Assembly (NCBI GenBank): GCA_021738105.1
Contig: JAIPCS010000011.1
Coordinates: forward strand, 1 to 28,558
Source of the DNA: Sulfuritalea sp.
Lineage (GTDB): Bacteria > Pseudomonadota > Gammaproteobacteria > Burkholderiales > Rhodocyclaceae
Length of the DNA stretch: 28,558 nucleotides
Reading direction: 5' to 3'
This document shows, one piece after another, positions 15,167 to 25,029 of the stretch. The notes under the pieces were generated by a model. It was not told where the DNA came from, made no database searches, and saw only the letters and a list, made by a program, of their open reading frames with translations. The translations under genes were made by a program, and so were the position numbers. Numbering within the stretch: the stretch's first letter is position 1; the number at the start of each line of letters is the position of its first letter.

Positions 15167-17881
15167 TCAGTTCAAGGTGCGAGCGATTTCCTGAACTTCG
15201 AACATCTCAACTTGGTCGCCCTCGTTGATGTCATTAAAGTTCTTGATGCTCAAACCACACTCAAAACCTTCTTTGACTTCACGTACGTCGTCCTTAAATC
15301 GCTTGAGCGAATCCAGTTCTCCAGTGTGGATCACCGTATTATTACGCAGTATCCGCACCGACGAATTGCGTTTGACAACACCAGACAACACCATACAACC
15401 CGCGATAGCCCCAATTCTGGAGACACGGAAAACTTGGCGAACGTCGACGAGACCCATGATGACCTCCCGTTTCTCGGGCGCAAGCATTCCGGACAGTGCG
15501 GCCCTCACTTCATCCACAGCCGCATAAATGATGTTGTAGTAGCGAATGTCCACACCAAGACTCTCGGCTGCCCTGCGTGCGCCTACGTCAGCACGCGTAT
15601 TGAAGCCGATAACTACAGCTTTGGAGGCCGCTGCGAGATTGATATCGGATTCGCTGATACCACCCACGCCAGCATGTACCACCGTAACTTTTACCTCATC
15701 AGTTGACAGCTTGTTCAGCGATTGCACCAGCGCTTCCTGAGAGCCCTGAACATCTGCCTTGATAATGAGCGGCAAGGTACGAATTTCGCCTTCTGCCAAT
15801 TGCTCGAACATGTTTTCTAGCTTGGCCGCCTGCTGCTTGGCAAGCTTGACGTCGCGGAATTTTCCTTGACGGAACAAAGCGATTTCACGCGCCTTGCGCT
15901 CATCGCGAAGAATCATGACTTCATCACCAGCAGCCGGAACGTCGGTAAGACCCTGAATTTCTACCGGAATAGAAGGACCTGCAGACTCAATGGTTTTGCC
16001 GTTTTCATCCAGCATGGCACGAACACGACCAAACACGGCACCCGCCAAAAGAACATCGCCACGGCGCAGTGTTCCTGAAAGAACCAGGATAGTCGCAACC
16101 GGACCCTTGCCCTTGTCGAGGCGGGCCTCAATCACCAACCCTTTGGCTGGTGCCTCAACTGGCGCAACAAGTTCAAGTACTTCCGCTTGCAGCAGGACCT
16201 GCTCCAGCAAAGAATCGATACCCTCGCCTGTTTTTGCGGAGACCCCCACAATCGGCGAGTCACCACCATATTCCTCAGGTACTACGCCTTCGGCAACCAG
16301 TTCCTGTTTGACGCGCTCCAGATTCGCATCGGGTTTGTCAATTTTGGTTATAGCGACAACCAGAGGAACCTCTGCGGCTTTTGCATGATGAATGGCTTCC
16401 TTGGTCTGCGGCATTACGCCGTCATCCGCGGCCACGACGAGTATGACCAAGTCGGTCGCTTTTGCACCTCGTGCGCGCATAGCAGTAAATGCTTCGTGAC
16501 CCGGTGTGTCGAGAAAGGTAATCATCCCGCCCGGAGTTTCGACGTGATAGGCACCTATGTGTTGAGTAATTCCACCCGCCTCGCCATGAGCAACCCGGCT
16601 CTTGCGAATGTAGTCGAGCAAAGAGGTTTTTCCGTGGTCAACGTGACCCATTACCGTAACAACCGGTGCCCTCGGGAGTTGCGCAACATCTGCGTGTTCA
16701 CCTTCATCCGCGAGGAAAGCATCCGGGTCATCCAGTTTTGCAGCAAATGCGATATGGCCCATTTCCTCGACCACGATCATTGCAGTTTCCTGGTCGAGAA
16801 CCTGGTTTATGGTGACCATCGAGCCCATTTTCATAAGCGTCTTGATGACTTCAGTCGCCTTGACAGTCATTTTGTGTGCAAGATCTGCCACTGAAATGGT
16901 TTCGGGCACATGCACTTCGCGAACGATAGCCTCAACCGGTTGCGGCGGTGGAGCATCCTCTGCATGGCCATGACGACCATGCCGACCACCGCCTTTGGAT
17001 CCTCTCCAGCCTGAGGTACCCGCATCACCGCGCGTCTTGATCGCACGTCGCTTTGCCGCCTCATCTTTCCAGGCATCTTTCTTCGCCGGCTTCGCCTTTC
17101 CTTCACCCGGCTTGGCTGCCGGCTTATGAATTGTGCCGGTTACCCCTGCGGCTTGATCCTTGGCCTTCTGCGCTTCTGCAGCGGCTAATTGCGCTTGTTG
17201 TTCAGCAAGCCGCGCCTCAGCGTCTGCCCTTGCCTTGGCTTCGCGCTCATTTTTTTCCTTGAATTCTGCAGCCTGGATTGCAGACAGTTTGCCCTGGCGC
17301 TTCGATTCAGCTTCGCGTATTGCTTTTTGTGCCGGATCAATGACCGATCGCGTAACAGGGGCAGGTTTTGAGCGGGGCGCCGCAGGCGCCTTTTTCTCAA
17401 CCACTGCGACAGGTGCTTCCACTTTTGGTGCTTCGACAATTTCCTCAGCCTCAACCACTTTGGCGACCTCGACAGTCGGTATCGGCTCCGGAATGGTCAC
17501 AATGGGCGCCACAGGCTCAGGGACTACCTCCGCTGAAACTACAACTGGCACCTCGGCTGCGGCTTCTGCGGCCAACTCGCTGGCGTCACGCTTGACGAAT
17601 ACTCGCTTCTTGCGCACTTCAACCTGGATCGTGCGCGCCTTACCTGTAGAGTCAGAAGCCCTGATCTCACTGGTCTGCTTGCGTGTCAGAGTGATTTTGG
17701 CCTTGGGCACCGTATCGCCATGCGACTTGCGCAAATAGTCAAGCAGCCGCGTCTTGTCCTGTTCGGACAGAACATCGTTCGATTCCTGCTTGCTGACACC
17801 GGCTTTTGCCAGTTGCTCAAGCAGGGCCGGTGCCGGCATTTTCAGCTCGGTAGCGAATTGGGAAACTGTCATCAAAGCCAT
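15167..17881 (-). CDS. infB: Translation initiation factor IF-2
   Basis: I chose the ATG at 17881 because GAGAGG lies 6 bp upstream, giving 904 residues; an upstream ATG at 17926 would lie inside nusA without such a site. The protein starts with an IF2_N domain ([20 protein letters not shown]). A long Ala/Glu/Lys-rich linker and a basic segment follow, then a second IF2_N module ([20 protein letters not shown]). The GTPase domain has G1 GHVDHGKTS at about 411-419, G3 DTPGHEAF and G4 TKID. Domains II to IV complete the C-terminus. The size is typical of betaproteobacterial IF-2. It delivers fMet-tRNA to the 30S subunit. It lies directly after nusA. Confidence 0.97.
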   Translation of the reverse strand: MALMTVSQFATELKMPAPALLEQLAKAGVSKQESNDVLSEQDKTRLLDYLRKSHGDTVPKAKITLTRKQTSEIRASDSTGKARTIQVEVRKKRVFVKRDASELAAEAAAEVPVVVSAEVVPEPVAPIVTIPEPIPTVEVAKVVEAEEIVEAPKVEAPVAVVEKKAPAAPRSKPAPVTRSVIDPAQKAIREAESKRQGKLSAIQAAEFKEKNEREAKARADAEARLAEQQAQLAAAEAQKAKDQAAGVTGTIHKPAAKPGEGKAKPAKKDAWKDEAAKRRAIKTRGDAGTSGWRGSKGGGRHGRHGHAEDAPPPQPVEAIVREVHVPETISVADLAHKMTVKATEVIKTLMKMGSMVTINQVLDQETAMIVVEEMGHIAFAAKLDDPDAFLADEGEHADVAQLPRAPVVTVMGHVDHGKTSLLDYIRKSRVAHGEAGGITQHIGAYHVETPGGMITFLDTPGHEAFTAMRARGAKATDLVILVVAADDGVMPQTKEAIHHAKAAEVPLVVAITKIDKPDANLERVKQELVAEGVVPEEYGGDSPIVGVSAKTGEGIDSLLEQVLLQAEVLELVAPVEAPAKGLVIEARLDKGKGPVATILVLSGTLRRGDVLLAGAVFGRVRAMLDENGKTIESAGPSIPVEIQGLTDVPAAGDEVMILRDERKAREIALFRQGKFRDVKLAKQQAAKLENMFEQLAEGEIRTLPLIIKADVQGSQEALVQSLNKLSTDEVKVTVVHAGVGGISESDINLAAASKAVVIGFNTRADVGARRAAESLGVDIRYYNIIYAAVDEVRAALSGMLAPEKREVIMGLVDVRQVFRVSRIGAIAGCMVLSGVVKRNSSVRILRNNTVIHTGELDSLKRFKDDVREVKEGFECGLSIKNFNDINEGDQVEMFEVQEIARTLN

Positions 17882-17887
17882 GCGGTA

Positions 17888-17893
17888 CCTCTC
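17888..17893 (-). promoter_or_regulatory. Ribosome-binding site of infB
   Basis: GAGAGG on the minus strand overlaps the nusA stop codon and is 6 bp from the ATG at 17881. It fixes the infB start and suggests coupling to nusA translation. Confidence 0.7.
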
Positions 17894-19373
17894 ATTCTTC
17901 TTCGGCGAACCAATGGGCGCGCGCAACAGTGATCAGCGCTGTTGCGCGCTCCACATCTATGCCGGTCATCTCGGTCAACTCGTCTGTTGCCAGGTCCGCC
18001 AGAGCGTCCCGGTCAGTGATGCCGTTCTTCGCCAGTTTTGCAGCAAGTGGTTTGTCCATACCTTCAAGAGCCAGCAGGTCATCAGCCACCTTTTCCATTT
18101 GCTCTTCGTCCACGATGGCCTCTGTAAGCAACACATTCCGCGCACGATCTCGAAGTTCGGTTACGGTGGCCTCGTCGAATGCTTCTATTTCGAGCATTTC
18201 TGCCAGAGGAACATAGGCAATTTCTTCCAATGTTGAAAAGCCTTCTTCAATCAGGATATTTGCCACTTCTTCATCCACATCGAGTCTTTCGACGAATAGA
18301 GCACGGATCGAGCTGTGCTCCGATTCAGATTTCTCCTGTGACTCTTCGACGGTCATCAAATTGATGGTCCAACCGGTCAATTCCGATGCCAGACGAACGT
18401 TTTGCCCACCGCGCCCAATAGCGATGGCAAGGTTGTTCTCATCGACCACGACATCCATAGCATGCCGCTCTTCATCGACGACAATGCTTTGCACCTCGGC
18501 GGGTGCCAATGCACCGATGACAAACTGTGCCGGATCAGCTGACCAGAGAATGATATCCACACGCTCACCGGACAATTCATTGGTCACGGCGGTTACTCGT
18601 GAACCTCGCATGCCGACACAGGTACCGATTGGATCGACACGAGGATCGTTCGACTTGACACCAATCTTTGCCCGCATTCCGGGATCCCGCGCTGCGGCCT
18701 TGATTTCAAGCAAACCATCCTCAATCTCGGGAACTTCAAGTTCAAACAACTTCATGATGAATTCTGGCGCGGTGCGTGACAGAATCAACTGAGGTCCTCT
18801 GGCTTGACGATCAATTTTCATCAGCCAGGCGCGCACGCGATCTCCGGGGCGGAGATTTTCCTTGGGAATCATTTGATCTCGCGGCAACAAAGCTTCAATG
18901 CGCCCCGCTTCGATAATCGCGCTACCGCGCTCCATACGCTTGACCGTACCGCTGACCAGAAATTCTTTGCGATCAAGAAAGTCGTTCAGTAGCTGTTCAC
19001 GTTCCGCGTCACGAATCTTCTGCAGAATTACCTGCTTTGCAGCCTGTGCACCAATACGCCCGAAGTCGATGGGCTCCAGACCTTCCTCAATGTAGTCTTC
19101 GAGCACTATTTCCGGAATCTGCTTTTGCGCCGCAGTAATGCCGATCTGTTGTTCTGGAATTTCCACCATATCGTCCGGAACTACCAGCCAACGGCGAAAA
19201 GACTCGTATTCGCCTGTCTCGCGATCGATATCCACACGCACGTCGGCCTCTTCGTCGGTACGCTTCTTCGTCGCAGATGCCAGCGCCATTTCCAGAGCGC
19301 CAAAGACGATGTCCCGTGGAACATTCTTCTCGCGTGCCAAGGCATCGACCAACAACAGCAATTCACGGCTCAT
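17892..19373 (-). CDS. nusA: Transcription termination/antitermination factor NusA
   Basis: The start at 19373 is chosen because GGAGG lies 6 bp upstream and the protein then begins [18 protein letters not shown], as in other NusA proteins; this gives 493 residues. The domain order is the RNA polymerase-binding N-terminal domain, S1 ([20 protein letters not shown]), KH1 and KH2 ([18 protein letters not shown] and [18 protein letters not shown]). Two C-terminal acidic repeats follow, as in E. coli. NusA controls pausing, termination and antitermination. It sits between rimP and infB, 10 bp before the infB start. Confidence 0.97.
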   Translation of the reverse strand: MSRELLLLVDALAREKNVPRDIVFGALEMALASATKKRTDEEADVRVDIDRETGEYESFRRWLVVPDDMVEIPEQQIGITAAQKQIPEIVLEDYIEEGLEPIDFGRIGAQAAKQVILQKIRDAEREQLLNDFLDRKEFLVSGTVKRMERGSAIIEAGRIEALLPRDQMIPKENLRPGDRVRAWLMKIDRQARGPQLILSRTAPEFIMKLFELEVPEIEDGLLEIKAAARDPGMRAKIGVKSNDPRVDPIGTCVGMRGSRVTAVTNELSGERVDIILWSADPAQFVIGALAPAEVQSIVVDEERHAMDVVVDENNLAIAIGRGGQNVRLASELTGWTINLMTVEESQEKSESEHSSIRALFVERLDVDEEVANILIEEGFSTLEEIAYVPLAEMLEIEAFDEATVTELRDRARNVLLTEAIVDEEQMEKVADDLLALEGMDKPLAAKLAKNGITDRDALADLATDELTEMTGIDVERATALITVARAHWFAEEE

Positions 19374-19379
19374 GTGAAA

Positions 19380-19384
19380 CCTCC
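19380..19384 (-). promoter_or_regulatory. Ribosome-binding site of nusA
   Basis: GGAGG on the minus strand lies 6 bp from ATG 19373 and decides against the longer frame that opens at 19457 inside rimP. Confidence 0.8.
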
Positions 19385-19392
19385 AGCATTCA

Positions 19393-19854
19393 TTAGAACT
19401 TCGGCACCAGACGCGCTCTATCAACATTTTCCAGCGCAAACTGATGCTGTGTTTCATTCACACGCAGGCACACCATCTCAACCCCATCCTCATCTCGCAA
19501 ACCCTCAAGCACGCCGCTAAAATTCCGCTGGCTACCCAGCGGAACACGCAGCTTCACTTGCACGTCCTGCCCGGCAAATCGCCGATAATCAGCGGCCTTG
19601 ACCAAGGGTCGATCAAGTCCGGGCGAGGAAACTTCAAGGCGGTCGTAATCGACATTCTCGACCATGAAAACTCGGCTGAGCTGGTTACTTACTGCAGTGC
19701 AATCCTCAACGCTTATACCGCTCTTGTTTGCGTGTTCTGTGTCTGTCTTGTCAATGAGGACGCGCAATAGCCGGGCTCGCGGGCTGGTCTCAAATTCAAC
19801 CAGCTCGTACCCCAAACCCGTCACAGTCATCTCAATCAATTCAGTCAGTTGCAT
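19393..19854 (-). CDS. rimP: Ribosome maturation factor RimP
   Basis: The 153-residue protein has the two RimP domains. The N-terminal part carries [13 protein letters not shown] and [12 protein letters not shown]; the central motif [26 protein letters not shown] is the family signature. It acts in 30S subunit maturation. A TTG directly before the ATG at 19854 is also in frame; I prefer the ATG. It is the first gene of the nusA-infB operon, and a promoter with a hairpin-containing leader precedes it. Confidence 0.96.
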   Translation of the reverse strand: MQLTELIEMTVTGLGYELVEFETSPRARLLRVLIDKTDTEHANKSGISVEDCTAVSNQLSRVFMVENVDYDRLEVSSPGLDRPLVKAADYRRFAGQDVQVKLRVPLGSQRNFSGVLEGLRDEDGVEMVCLRVNETQHQFALENVDRARLVPKF

Positions 19855-19881
19855 CAATGCTCACAAACTCATCGCACAAAT

Positions 19882-19905
19882 AGAAAATGGGCCAAAAAGC
19901 CCATT
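19882..19905 (-). terminator. Terminator-like hairpin in the rimP-nusA leader
   Basis: AATGGGC and GCCCATT (19886-19892 and 19899-19905) form a 7-bp stem with a 6-nt loop, followed on the minus strand by TTCTATTTG. It lies between the predicted promoter (19946-19974) and rimP. It could end rluB transcripts, attenuate the rimP operon, or both. The T tract is imperfect, so termination would be partial. Confidence 0.6.
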
Positions 19906-19945
19906 CCTTCTCTCTCCCGAGAACGGCGCCAACCAAAGCCGGAAG

Positions 19946-19974
19946 ATTATATCAGAGGCATCATTTCTCTGCAA
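19946..19974 (-). promoter_or_regulatory. Promoter of the rimP-nusA-infB operon
   Basis: On the minus strand TTGCAG (19969-19974) and TATAAT (19946-19951) are separated by 17 bp. The -35 box overlaps the end of rluB. The predicted start near 19939 gives a leader of about 85 nt. Confidence 0.75.
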
Positions 19975-21091
19975 AATCAATTCGGTTGGCGCTTACCTCA
20001 TTGTCGCTACTGTATTCGCTCTCGCTATCGAAGTGAGGTCCGATTCCGGGCACCGCCGTCGTTTTTCGCTGTGGCGGCAACAATTTCAGTAAATCCTGAA
20101 CCTCTCCCGGTTCCAGATCGCGACACTGCCCACGCTTGAGCCGAGGCGACAGGTGCACCGGGCCGTAACGTACACGCATCAGGCGGCTCACTTTTAACCC
20201 GACAGATTCAAACATGCGACGAACTTCTCGATTTCGCCCTTCCGCCAAAACCACCCGATACCAGCGATTGGCTCCCTCGCCGCCAGCTTCCGCAATAAGA
20301 CTGAAAGATGCGAGCCCATCTTCGAGCTGAACACCGGCACGCAAACTCTCGAGCATTTCCGGCGTTGCTTCCCCTAGCGTGCGAACCGCGTATTCGCGAT
20401 CAATTTCATAGCGCGGATGCATCATTCGATTGGCAAGGCTGCCATCATTGGTAAACAGCAAAAGACCGCAGGAATTGAAATCCAGCCGCCCGATGGAAAT
20501 CCAGCGACCACTTTTCAGTCTCGGCAGCTTGGCAAACACGCTGGGGCGCCCATCCGGATCGTCCTTGGAAACGATTTCACCTTCCGGTTTGTGATAAACC
20601 AGCACCCGCGGCAGACGCAAACCAAATCTGAGCTGCGCCAGCTTGCCATTGACGCGAATTTTGTCTTCCGGACCCACTCGCTGTCCGATATGCGCCGCTA
20701 CGCCATTGACGCTCACGCGCCCGGCGACAATCCATTCCTCAAGTTCGCGCCGCGATCCATAGCCCGCATCGGCCAAAGCTTTTTGCAATTTTGGAGGATC
20801 GATGAAGACCGGTTCGCTGCGTCGCTTTGCGTGCGAGGGCAACGCTGAACCGCCGCGAGCGCGCGGCGCTTCAGCCTGAGTCCGCGGTGGACCTTGTGGC
20901 GGGCGGAACGGGCTCGCCTTGCGCGATGGACGTTTGCTCGGGTCCTTCCGATTGACCGCTGGAGAGGTCGAGTTGTCGGTCATTGGTTTCGCCTGACCGC
21001 TGCTCTGACCCCTGCCCTGTTTCAGCGATGGCCGACTCTTGGGGCCCGGACGCGGGGATCGCGGAGGCTTCGGGGATTGAGGTTTGTTCAA
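19961..21091 (-). CDS. rluB: 23S rRNA pseudouridine synthase RluB with a long basic N-terminal extension
   Basis: The enzyme modifies U2605 of 23S rRNA in E. coli. An S4 RNA-binding domain starts at about residue 98 ([20 protein letters not shown]). The catalytic motif [17 protein letters not shown] follows, then [14 protein letters not shown], typical of the RsuA/RluB group. The first 95 residues are low-complexity and rich in Pro, Arg, Lys and Ser, and most of this extension overlaps the scpB 3' end in another frame. The frame opens with TTG at 21091 (GGTGA six bases upstream). ATG at 20980 gives a 339-residue protein and is the main alternative. No start lies between the scpB stop and the S4 domain, so at least 110 bp of overlap is real whichever start is used. 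Confidence 0.88.
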   Translation of the reverse strand: MNKPQSPKPPRSPRPGPKSRPSLKQGRGQSSGQAKPMTDNSTSPAVNRKDPSKRPSRKASPFRPPQGPPRTQAEAPRARGGSALPSHAKRRSEPVFIDPPKLQKALADAGYGSRRELEEWIVAGRVSVNGVAAHIGQRVGPEDKIRVNGKLAQLRFGLRLPRVLVYHKPEGEIVSKDDPDGRPSVFAKLPRLKSGRWISIGRLDFNSCGLLLFTNDGSLANRMMHPRYEIDREYAVRTLGEATPEMLESLRAGVQLEDGLASFSLIAEAGGEGANRWYRVVLAEGRNREVRRMFESVGLKVSRLMRVRYGPVHLSPRLKRGQCRDLEPGEVQDLLKLLPPQRKTTAVPGIGPHFDSESEYSSDNEVSANRIDFAEK

Positions 21092-21629
21092 GGTTCATCA
21101 CCCTTTCAATTTCAGTCAACGGCGGCAGCTCTGTGAGACTGCGCAGACCGAGGTCGTCAAGAAACCTTCGGGTAGTCGCGTACAGTGCCGGCCGCCCCGG
21201 CGCGTCACGATGTCCAACTGCGTCTATCCAGCCACGCCCTTCGAGTGTCTTCAAAATATTCGGCGATACAGCCACACCGCGAATATCTTCTATGTCACCG
21301 CGTGTAACGGGCTGACGATAAGCGATTATGGCAAGCGTTTCCATCACCGCGCGAGAATACTTTGGCGGCTTGTCGTTCTTGAGTCGGTCCAGATAGGACT
21401 GATATTCAGGCCGTGTCTGGAAGCGCCAACCAGAAGCCAACTGCACCAGCTCAACGCCTCTATTCATCCAATCCCGGCGCAAGTCGTCAAGCAGGGTACG
21501 CCACGTGTCATCGTCAAACTCGTCCTCGAAAAGTTTCTTTAGCTCGGACAAGGGCAACGGCTCGGTAGCCGCCAGCAGCGCGGTTTCGAGCACGCACTTG
21601 AAGTCTTCGGGTTTATATAACGGCAGCAT
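20871..21629 (-). CDS. scpB: Condensin subunit ScpB
   Basis: The first 180 residues form the two winged-helix domains of ScpB ([20 protein letters not shown], then [20 protein letters not shown] and [20 protein letters not shown]). It pairs with the kleisin ScpA to form an SMC complex that compacts and segregates the chromosome. The last 70 residues are a Ser/Gln/Glu-rich, probably disordered tail coded in the region shared with rluB. The start overlaps the scpA end by 17 bp, so the two subunits are coupled. Confidence 0.93.
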   Translation of the reverse strand: MLPLYKPEDFKCVLETALLAATEPLPLSELKKLFEDEFDDDTWRTLLDDLRRDWMNRGVELVQLASGWRFQTRPEYQSYLDRLKNDKPPKYSRAVMETLAIIAYRQPVTRGDIEDIRGVAVSPNILKTLEGRGWIDAVGHRDAPGRPALYATTRRFLDDLGLRSLTELPPLTEIERVMNLEQTSIPEASAIPASGPQESAIAETGQGSEQRSGETNDRQLDLSSGQSEGPEQTSIAQGEPVPPATRSTADSG

Positions 21630-22476
21630 CGGGCAATTTCACATAAATGGGCGCCATGGCCTCGTTTTGAGTAATCTCGATCAGCGACTCACGCGCAAGT
21701 TCCAGCATGGCAAGAAAGCTCACCACCAAACCCTGGGCGCCCAGGCTCAAATCGAATAGCTGATCAAACACGACGTAGCCACTCCCTTGTAGGCGACGCA
21801 GAATGATGCTCATATGCTCGCGTACCGACAGCTCTTCACGATGAATCTTGTGGTGCTGATGCACTTTGGCTTGCTTCATGAGAGACAACCAGGCGACCTG
21901 CAGATCGTGCAAACTCACTTCAGGCTGCCTCTCGACGACTTTGTCGGCGATCCAGACAGTGATCCATTCATAGTCGCGGCCAACCTGCGGCAATTCGTCG
22001 AGTTTCGCGGCTGAGGCCTTCATGCGCTCGTACTCGATCAAACGACGCACCAGTTCGGCACGTGGATCTTCCGGTTCGCCATTCTCAGCCTTGGGTGGTC
22101 GCGGCAACAACATGCGCGACTTGATCTCGATCAGCATCGCCGCCATCAACAAATACTCGGCTGCCAACTCAAGATTACCCTTGCGCATGGCCTCGACATA
22201 CACCAGATACTGAGCCGTTAGCGGCGCCATCGGAATATCAAGAACACTGATGTTCGCGCGACGAATCAGATACAGAAGCAGATCAAGCGGACCTTCAAAG
22301 GAGTCAAGAATGATCTCAAGCGCATCCGGCGGAATGTACAGGTCTCGCGGCAATTCGGCCATGATCTCACCGTACACCTTCGGCAGGTGCGCGGCGGCCG
22401 ACTCGGCGACGGAAAAAGTCGGCGCCGGCGGTACGGCCAAAGAACCGCCTGACGGATCGGAAACAGCGTTTTCCAT
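21613..22476 (-). CDS. scpA: Condensin kleisin subunit ScpA
   Basis: The protein of about 287 residues has the ScpA signature [19 protein letters not shown] (about residues 60-80) and the long central helices ([21 protein letters not shown]). A C-terminal winged-helix part ends the protein. The first 50 residues are an extra variable segment before the conserved core. The ATG at 22476 overlaps the trpS stop by one base (TGATG); an in-frame GTG precedes it. It bridges SMC heads together with ScpB, coded next. Confidence 0.94.
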   Translation of the reverse strand: MENAVSDPSGGSLAVPPAPTFSVAESAAAHLPKVYGEIMAELPRDLYIPPDALEIILDSFEGPLDLLLYLIRRANISVLDIPMAPLTAQYLVYVEAMRKGNLELAAEYLLMAAMLIEIKSRMLLPRPPKAENGEPEDPRAELVRRLIEYERMKASAAKLDELPQVGRDYEWITVWIADKVVERQPEVSLHDLQVAWLSLMKQAKVHQHHKIHREELSVREHMSIILRRLQGSGYVVFDQLFDLSLGAQGLVVSFLAMLELARESLIEITQNEAMAPIYVKLPDAAVI

Positions 22477-23678
22477 CACGAGTGATCGAGCCCGATTGCT
22501 TCGCGTACGTCACGCATGGTTTCCTGCGCCAGCTTGCGCGCCTTTTCACAACCATCGGCAATGATATTTTTCACCAGTTGCGGATCTTGCTCGTACATCT
22601 TCGCCCGCTCGCGCATAGGCTCCTGCTCTTTTAGTACGCCATCGATGACAGGCTGCTTGCACTCGATGCAACCAATGCCGGCAGAGCGACAGCCGACTTC
22701 TACCCAGTCGCGAACTTCACTGCTGGAATAGATCAAATGGAGCTGCCACACCGGACATTTCTCGGGATCGCCCGGGTCGGTGCGCCGTGCCCGCGCGGGA
22801 TCGGTTTGCATGGTGCGAATTTTTTTGGTGACCACTTCGGCATCTTCACGCAGCGTTATCGTGTTGCCGTAGGACTTTGACATTTTCTGGCCATCCAGTC
22901 CAGGCATGCGCGACGCATGGGTGAGCAGTGCATCGGGTTCGACCAGGATCATTTTGCGCGAACCTTCAAGCCAGCCGAACAGGCGCTCGCGATCTCCCAG
23001 CGAAAGGCTCTGTGCCTCATTCAGCAATTCATGGGCCTGTTCCAGAGCATCCTCTTCGCCTTTTTCCTGATAGCGGGTACGGAGTTCGCCATAAAGCCTA
23101 GCGCGCTTGCTGCCGAGTTTCTTGACCGCCTCACGCGCCTTGTCTTCGAAACCGGGTTCCTGACCATACAGATGGTTGAAACGACGGGCGATCTCGCGGG
23201 TAAATTCAACATGAGGCACCTGGTCGTCACCGACCGGTACCCGATTGGCCCGGTAAATCAGAATATCCGCCGCCTGCAACAGCGGATAGCCGAGAAAACC
23301 GTAGGTCGTCAGGTCCTTGTGTGTCATTTTCTCCTGCTGATCCTTGTAAGTCGGCACGCGCTCGAGCCAGCTCAAGGGTGTCATCATCGACAGCAGCAAA
23401 TGCAGTTCGGCGTGCTCCGGCACCCTGGACTGAATGAAAATGGTGGCCTGCGAGGGATCAACGCCTGCGGCCAGCCAGTCAATGATCATCTCACGGGTGT
23501 TGTCCGTAATACTTCCCGGTTCGTCATAGGCCGTCGTCAGCGCATGCCAATCGGCGACAAAAAACAGGCAGGGGTATTCGTGCTGTAGCTTGATCCAGTT
23601 GGCAAGTACACCGTGGTAGTGGCCGAGGTGGAGTCGCCCGGTGGGGCGCATGCCGGAAAGAACTTTTTCTGCGTACAT
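22476..23678 (-). CDS. trpS: Tryptophan-tRNA ligase
   Basis: This class I aminoacyl-tRNA synthetase has the HIGH-type motif as HLGH (residues 17-20) and KMSKS at about 264-270. TrpRS features such as FVADWHALT and AADILIYRANRVPVGDDQ are present. From the ATG at 23678 it has 400 residues, about 65 more than E. coli TrpRS. The extra length is mostly a charged insertion before KMSKS (about residues 175-245). The start is 1 bp after the M50 peptidase stop; no clear ribosome-binding site is seen, so coupling is likely. Confidence 0.96.
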   Translation of the reverse strand: MYAEKVLSGMRPTGRLHLGHYHGVLANWIKLQHEYPCLFFVADWHALTTAYDEPGSITDNTREMIIDWLAAGVDPSQATIFIQSRVPEHAELHLLLSMMTPLSWLERVPTYKDQQEKMTHKDLTTYGFLGYPLLQAADILIYRANRVPVGDDQVPHVEFTREIARRFNHLYGQEPGFEDKAREAVKKLGSKRARLYGELRTRYQEKGEEDALEQAHELLNEAQSLSLGDRERLFGWLEGSRKMILVEPDALLTHASRMPGLDGQKMSKSYGNTITLREDAEVVTKKIRTMQTDPARARRTDPGDPEKCPVWQLHLIYSSSEVRDWVEVGCRSAGIGCIECKQPVIDGVLKEQEPMRERAKMYEQDPQLVKNIIADGCEKARKLAQETMRDVREAIGLDHS

Positions 23679-23679
23679 A

Positions 23680-24324
23680 TCAAAAACCAAAAAGTATTCG
23701 AATCAGACTATTGAACAAGCGCAACAAAGGACGCAGGATGTTTTCCAGCACTCCCAGAAAAAGCAGCGCCAGCAAAATCGGGAAGCCCCAGCGTTCCAGT
23801 TGCGAAAACTTCCAAGCCGCGCGGTGAGGCAACAAGCTGACTGCAATGCGCCCTCCATCAAGCGGCGGCAAGGGCAACAAATTCAGGACCATCAACACGC
23901 CATTGATACTGATTCCGACCAAGGCCATTTCACGAAGCGCTACCGAATAGGCAAGCTCCGGCAGGCCAACCACAATTTTCAAGATCAATGCCCAGCCCAA
24001 CGCCATCACCAGATTCGCACCGGGTCCGGCTGCAGCAACCCAAAGCATGTCCTGTTTTGGACGTCGCAGATTGCCGAAATTCACTGGCACCGGCTTGGCC
24101 CAGCCAAACAATAACCCGCCGCCAGACACAAGCAGAATCATCGCCGGGACAATAAGGGTCCCCACCAGATCAACATGCCGCAAGGGGTTCAAACTGATAC
24201 GCCCCATCTGCCAGGCCGTCGGGTCGCCGAAGTACCGCGCGGCATAGCCGTGCGCCGCCTCGTGTAGCGTGATGGCAAAGATGATCGGCAGGGCCGAAAC
24301 CGCCAGCGTCTGGATAACATTCAT
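23680..24324 (-). CDS. Site-2-protease-like M50 family membrane metallopeptidase
   Basis: The 214-residue protein is mostly hydrophobic with about five or six membrane segments. The zinc motif HEAAH is at residues 21-25 in the first helix, and NLLPLPPLDGGR, with the third metal ligand Asp, lies at about 148-160. It belongs to the short M50B group without a PDZ domain, of the kind often coded near trpS and scpA in proteobacteria. The substrate is unknown. It may cleave signal peptides or membrane-bound regulators. Confidence 0.88.
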   Translation of the reverse strand: MNVIQTLAVSALPIIFAITLHEAAHGYAARYFGDPTAWQMGRISLNPLRHVDLVGTLIVPAMILLVSGGGLLFGWAKPVPVNFGNLRRPKQDMLWVAAAGPGANLVMALGWALILKIVVGLPELAYSVALREMALVGISINGVLMVLNLLPLPPLDGGRIAVSLLPHRAAWKFSQLERWGFPILLALLFLGVLENILRPLLRLFNSLIRILFGF

Positions 24325-24351
24325 GGGAGTGGGCGATTCTATCAGAGCGAA

Positions 24352-24978
24352 TCATCGCAACCCGAAAGCTTCCAACGACCCCTGACCGGCTCGCACCAGT
24401 TCCGGCTGAGTGCTGGTCAGGTTGATAACGGTTGTCATTTCCACACCGCAATGACCCGCGTCGATCACCAGATCAAGCTGCTTTTCAAGATGCTCACGTA
24501 TCTCCTCGGGATCAGCCAGCGGCAACTCATGGCCGGGCAATATCAGCGTTGATGTCAGCAACGGCTCATCCAGCTCCTGCAGCAAAGCTAGAGCCAACGG
24601 ATGATTGGGCACGCGCAGACCAATAGTCTTGCGCTTGGGATGAAGCAGCCGGCGCGGCAATTCCTTGGTACCCTCGAGAATAAAGGTATAGCTGCCGGGC
24701 GTGGTGGCCTTCAACAACCGATATTGGATGTTGTCCACGCGGGCATAGGTGGCAATCTCGGACAGGTCACGGCACATCAGTGTGAAATGATGGCGCTCGT
24801 CGACGCCGCGAATTCTGCGAATTCGATCCAGCAGGGGCGCGTAACCGGCAACACCGACCAAGGAATAGGCGGCGTCGGTGGGCATGGCGATCAGCCCGCC
24901 GCTCCTCGCAATCTCCGCTGCCTGCTTGATCAGTCGAGGCTGCGGGTGCTCGGGATGAATGTGAAACAACTGTGCCAT
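24352..24978 (-). CDS. YciO/Sua5/YrdC-family protein
   Basis: The 208-residue protein has the YrdC fold signatures: GGLIAMPTDAAYSLVGVAG near the N-terminus, RHHFTLMCRDLSEIA, PGSYTFILEGTKELPRRLL and KRKTIGLRVPNHPLALALL. The overall sequence is closer to YciO than to the essential TsaC/Sua5 enzyme that makes threonylcarbamoyl-AMP for tRNA modification. Its exact reaction is therefore uncertain; a second TsaC is expected elsewhere in the genome. It lies between the RNase AM gene and the M50 peptidase gene, as in several betaproteobacteria. Confidence 0.88.
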   Translation of the reverse strand: MAQLFHIHPEHPQPRLIKQAAEIARSGGLIAMPTDAAYSLVGVAGYAPLLDRIRRIRGVDERHHFTLMCRDLSEIATYARVDNIQYRLLKATTPGSYTFILEGTKELPRRLLHPKRKTIGLRVPNHPLALALLQELDEPLLTSTLILPGHELPLADPEEIREHLEKQLDLVIDAGHCGVEMTTVINLTSTQPELVRAGQGSLEAFGLR

Positions 24979-25029
24979 GCTTGGTCCGTAATCCGAGATG
25001 CCTGATGCACGCTCTTGAAGAAATTGGGT

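Noticed and set aside
16187..16894. Plus-strand ORF of 235 codons inside infB
   Set aside because: It is antisense to the conserved IF-2 GTPase domain and shows no domain of its own.
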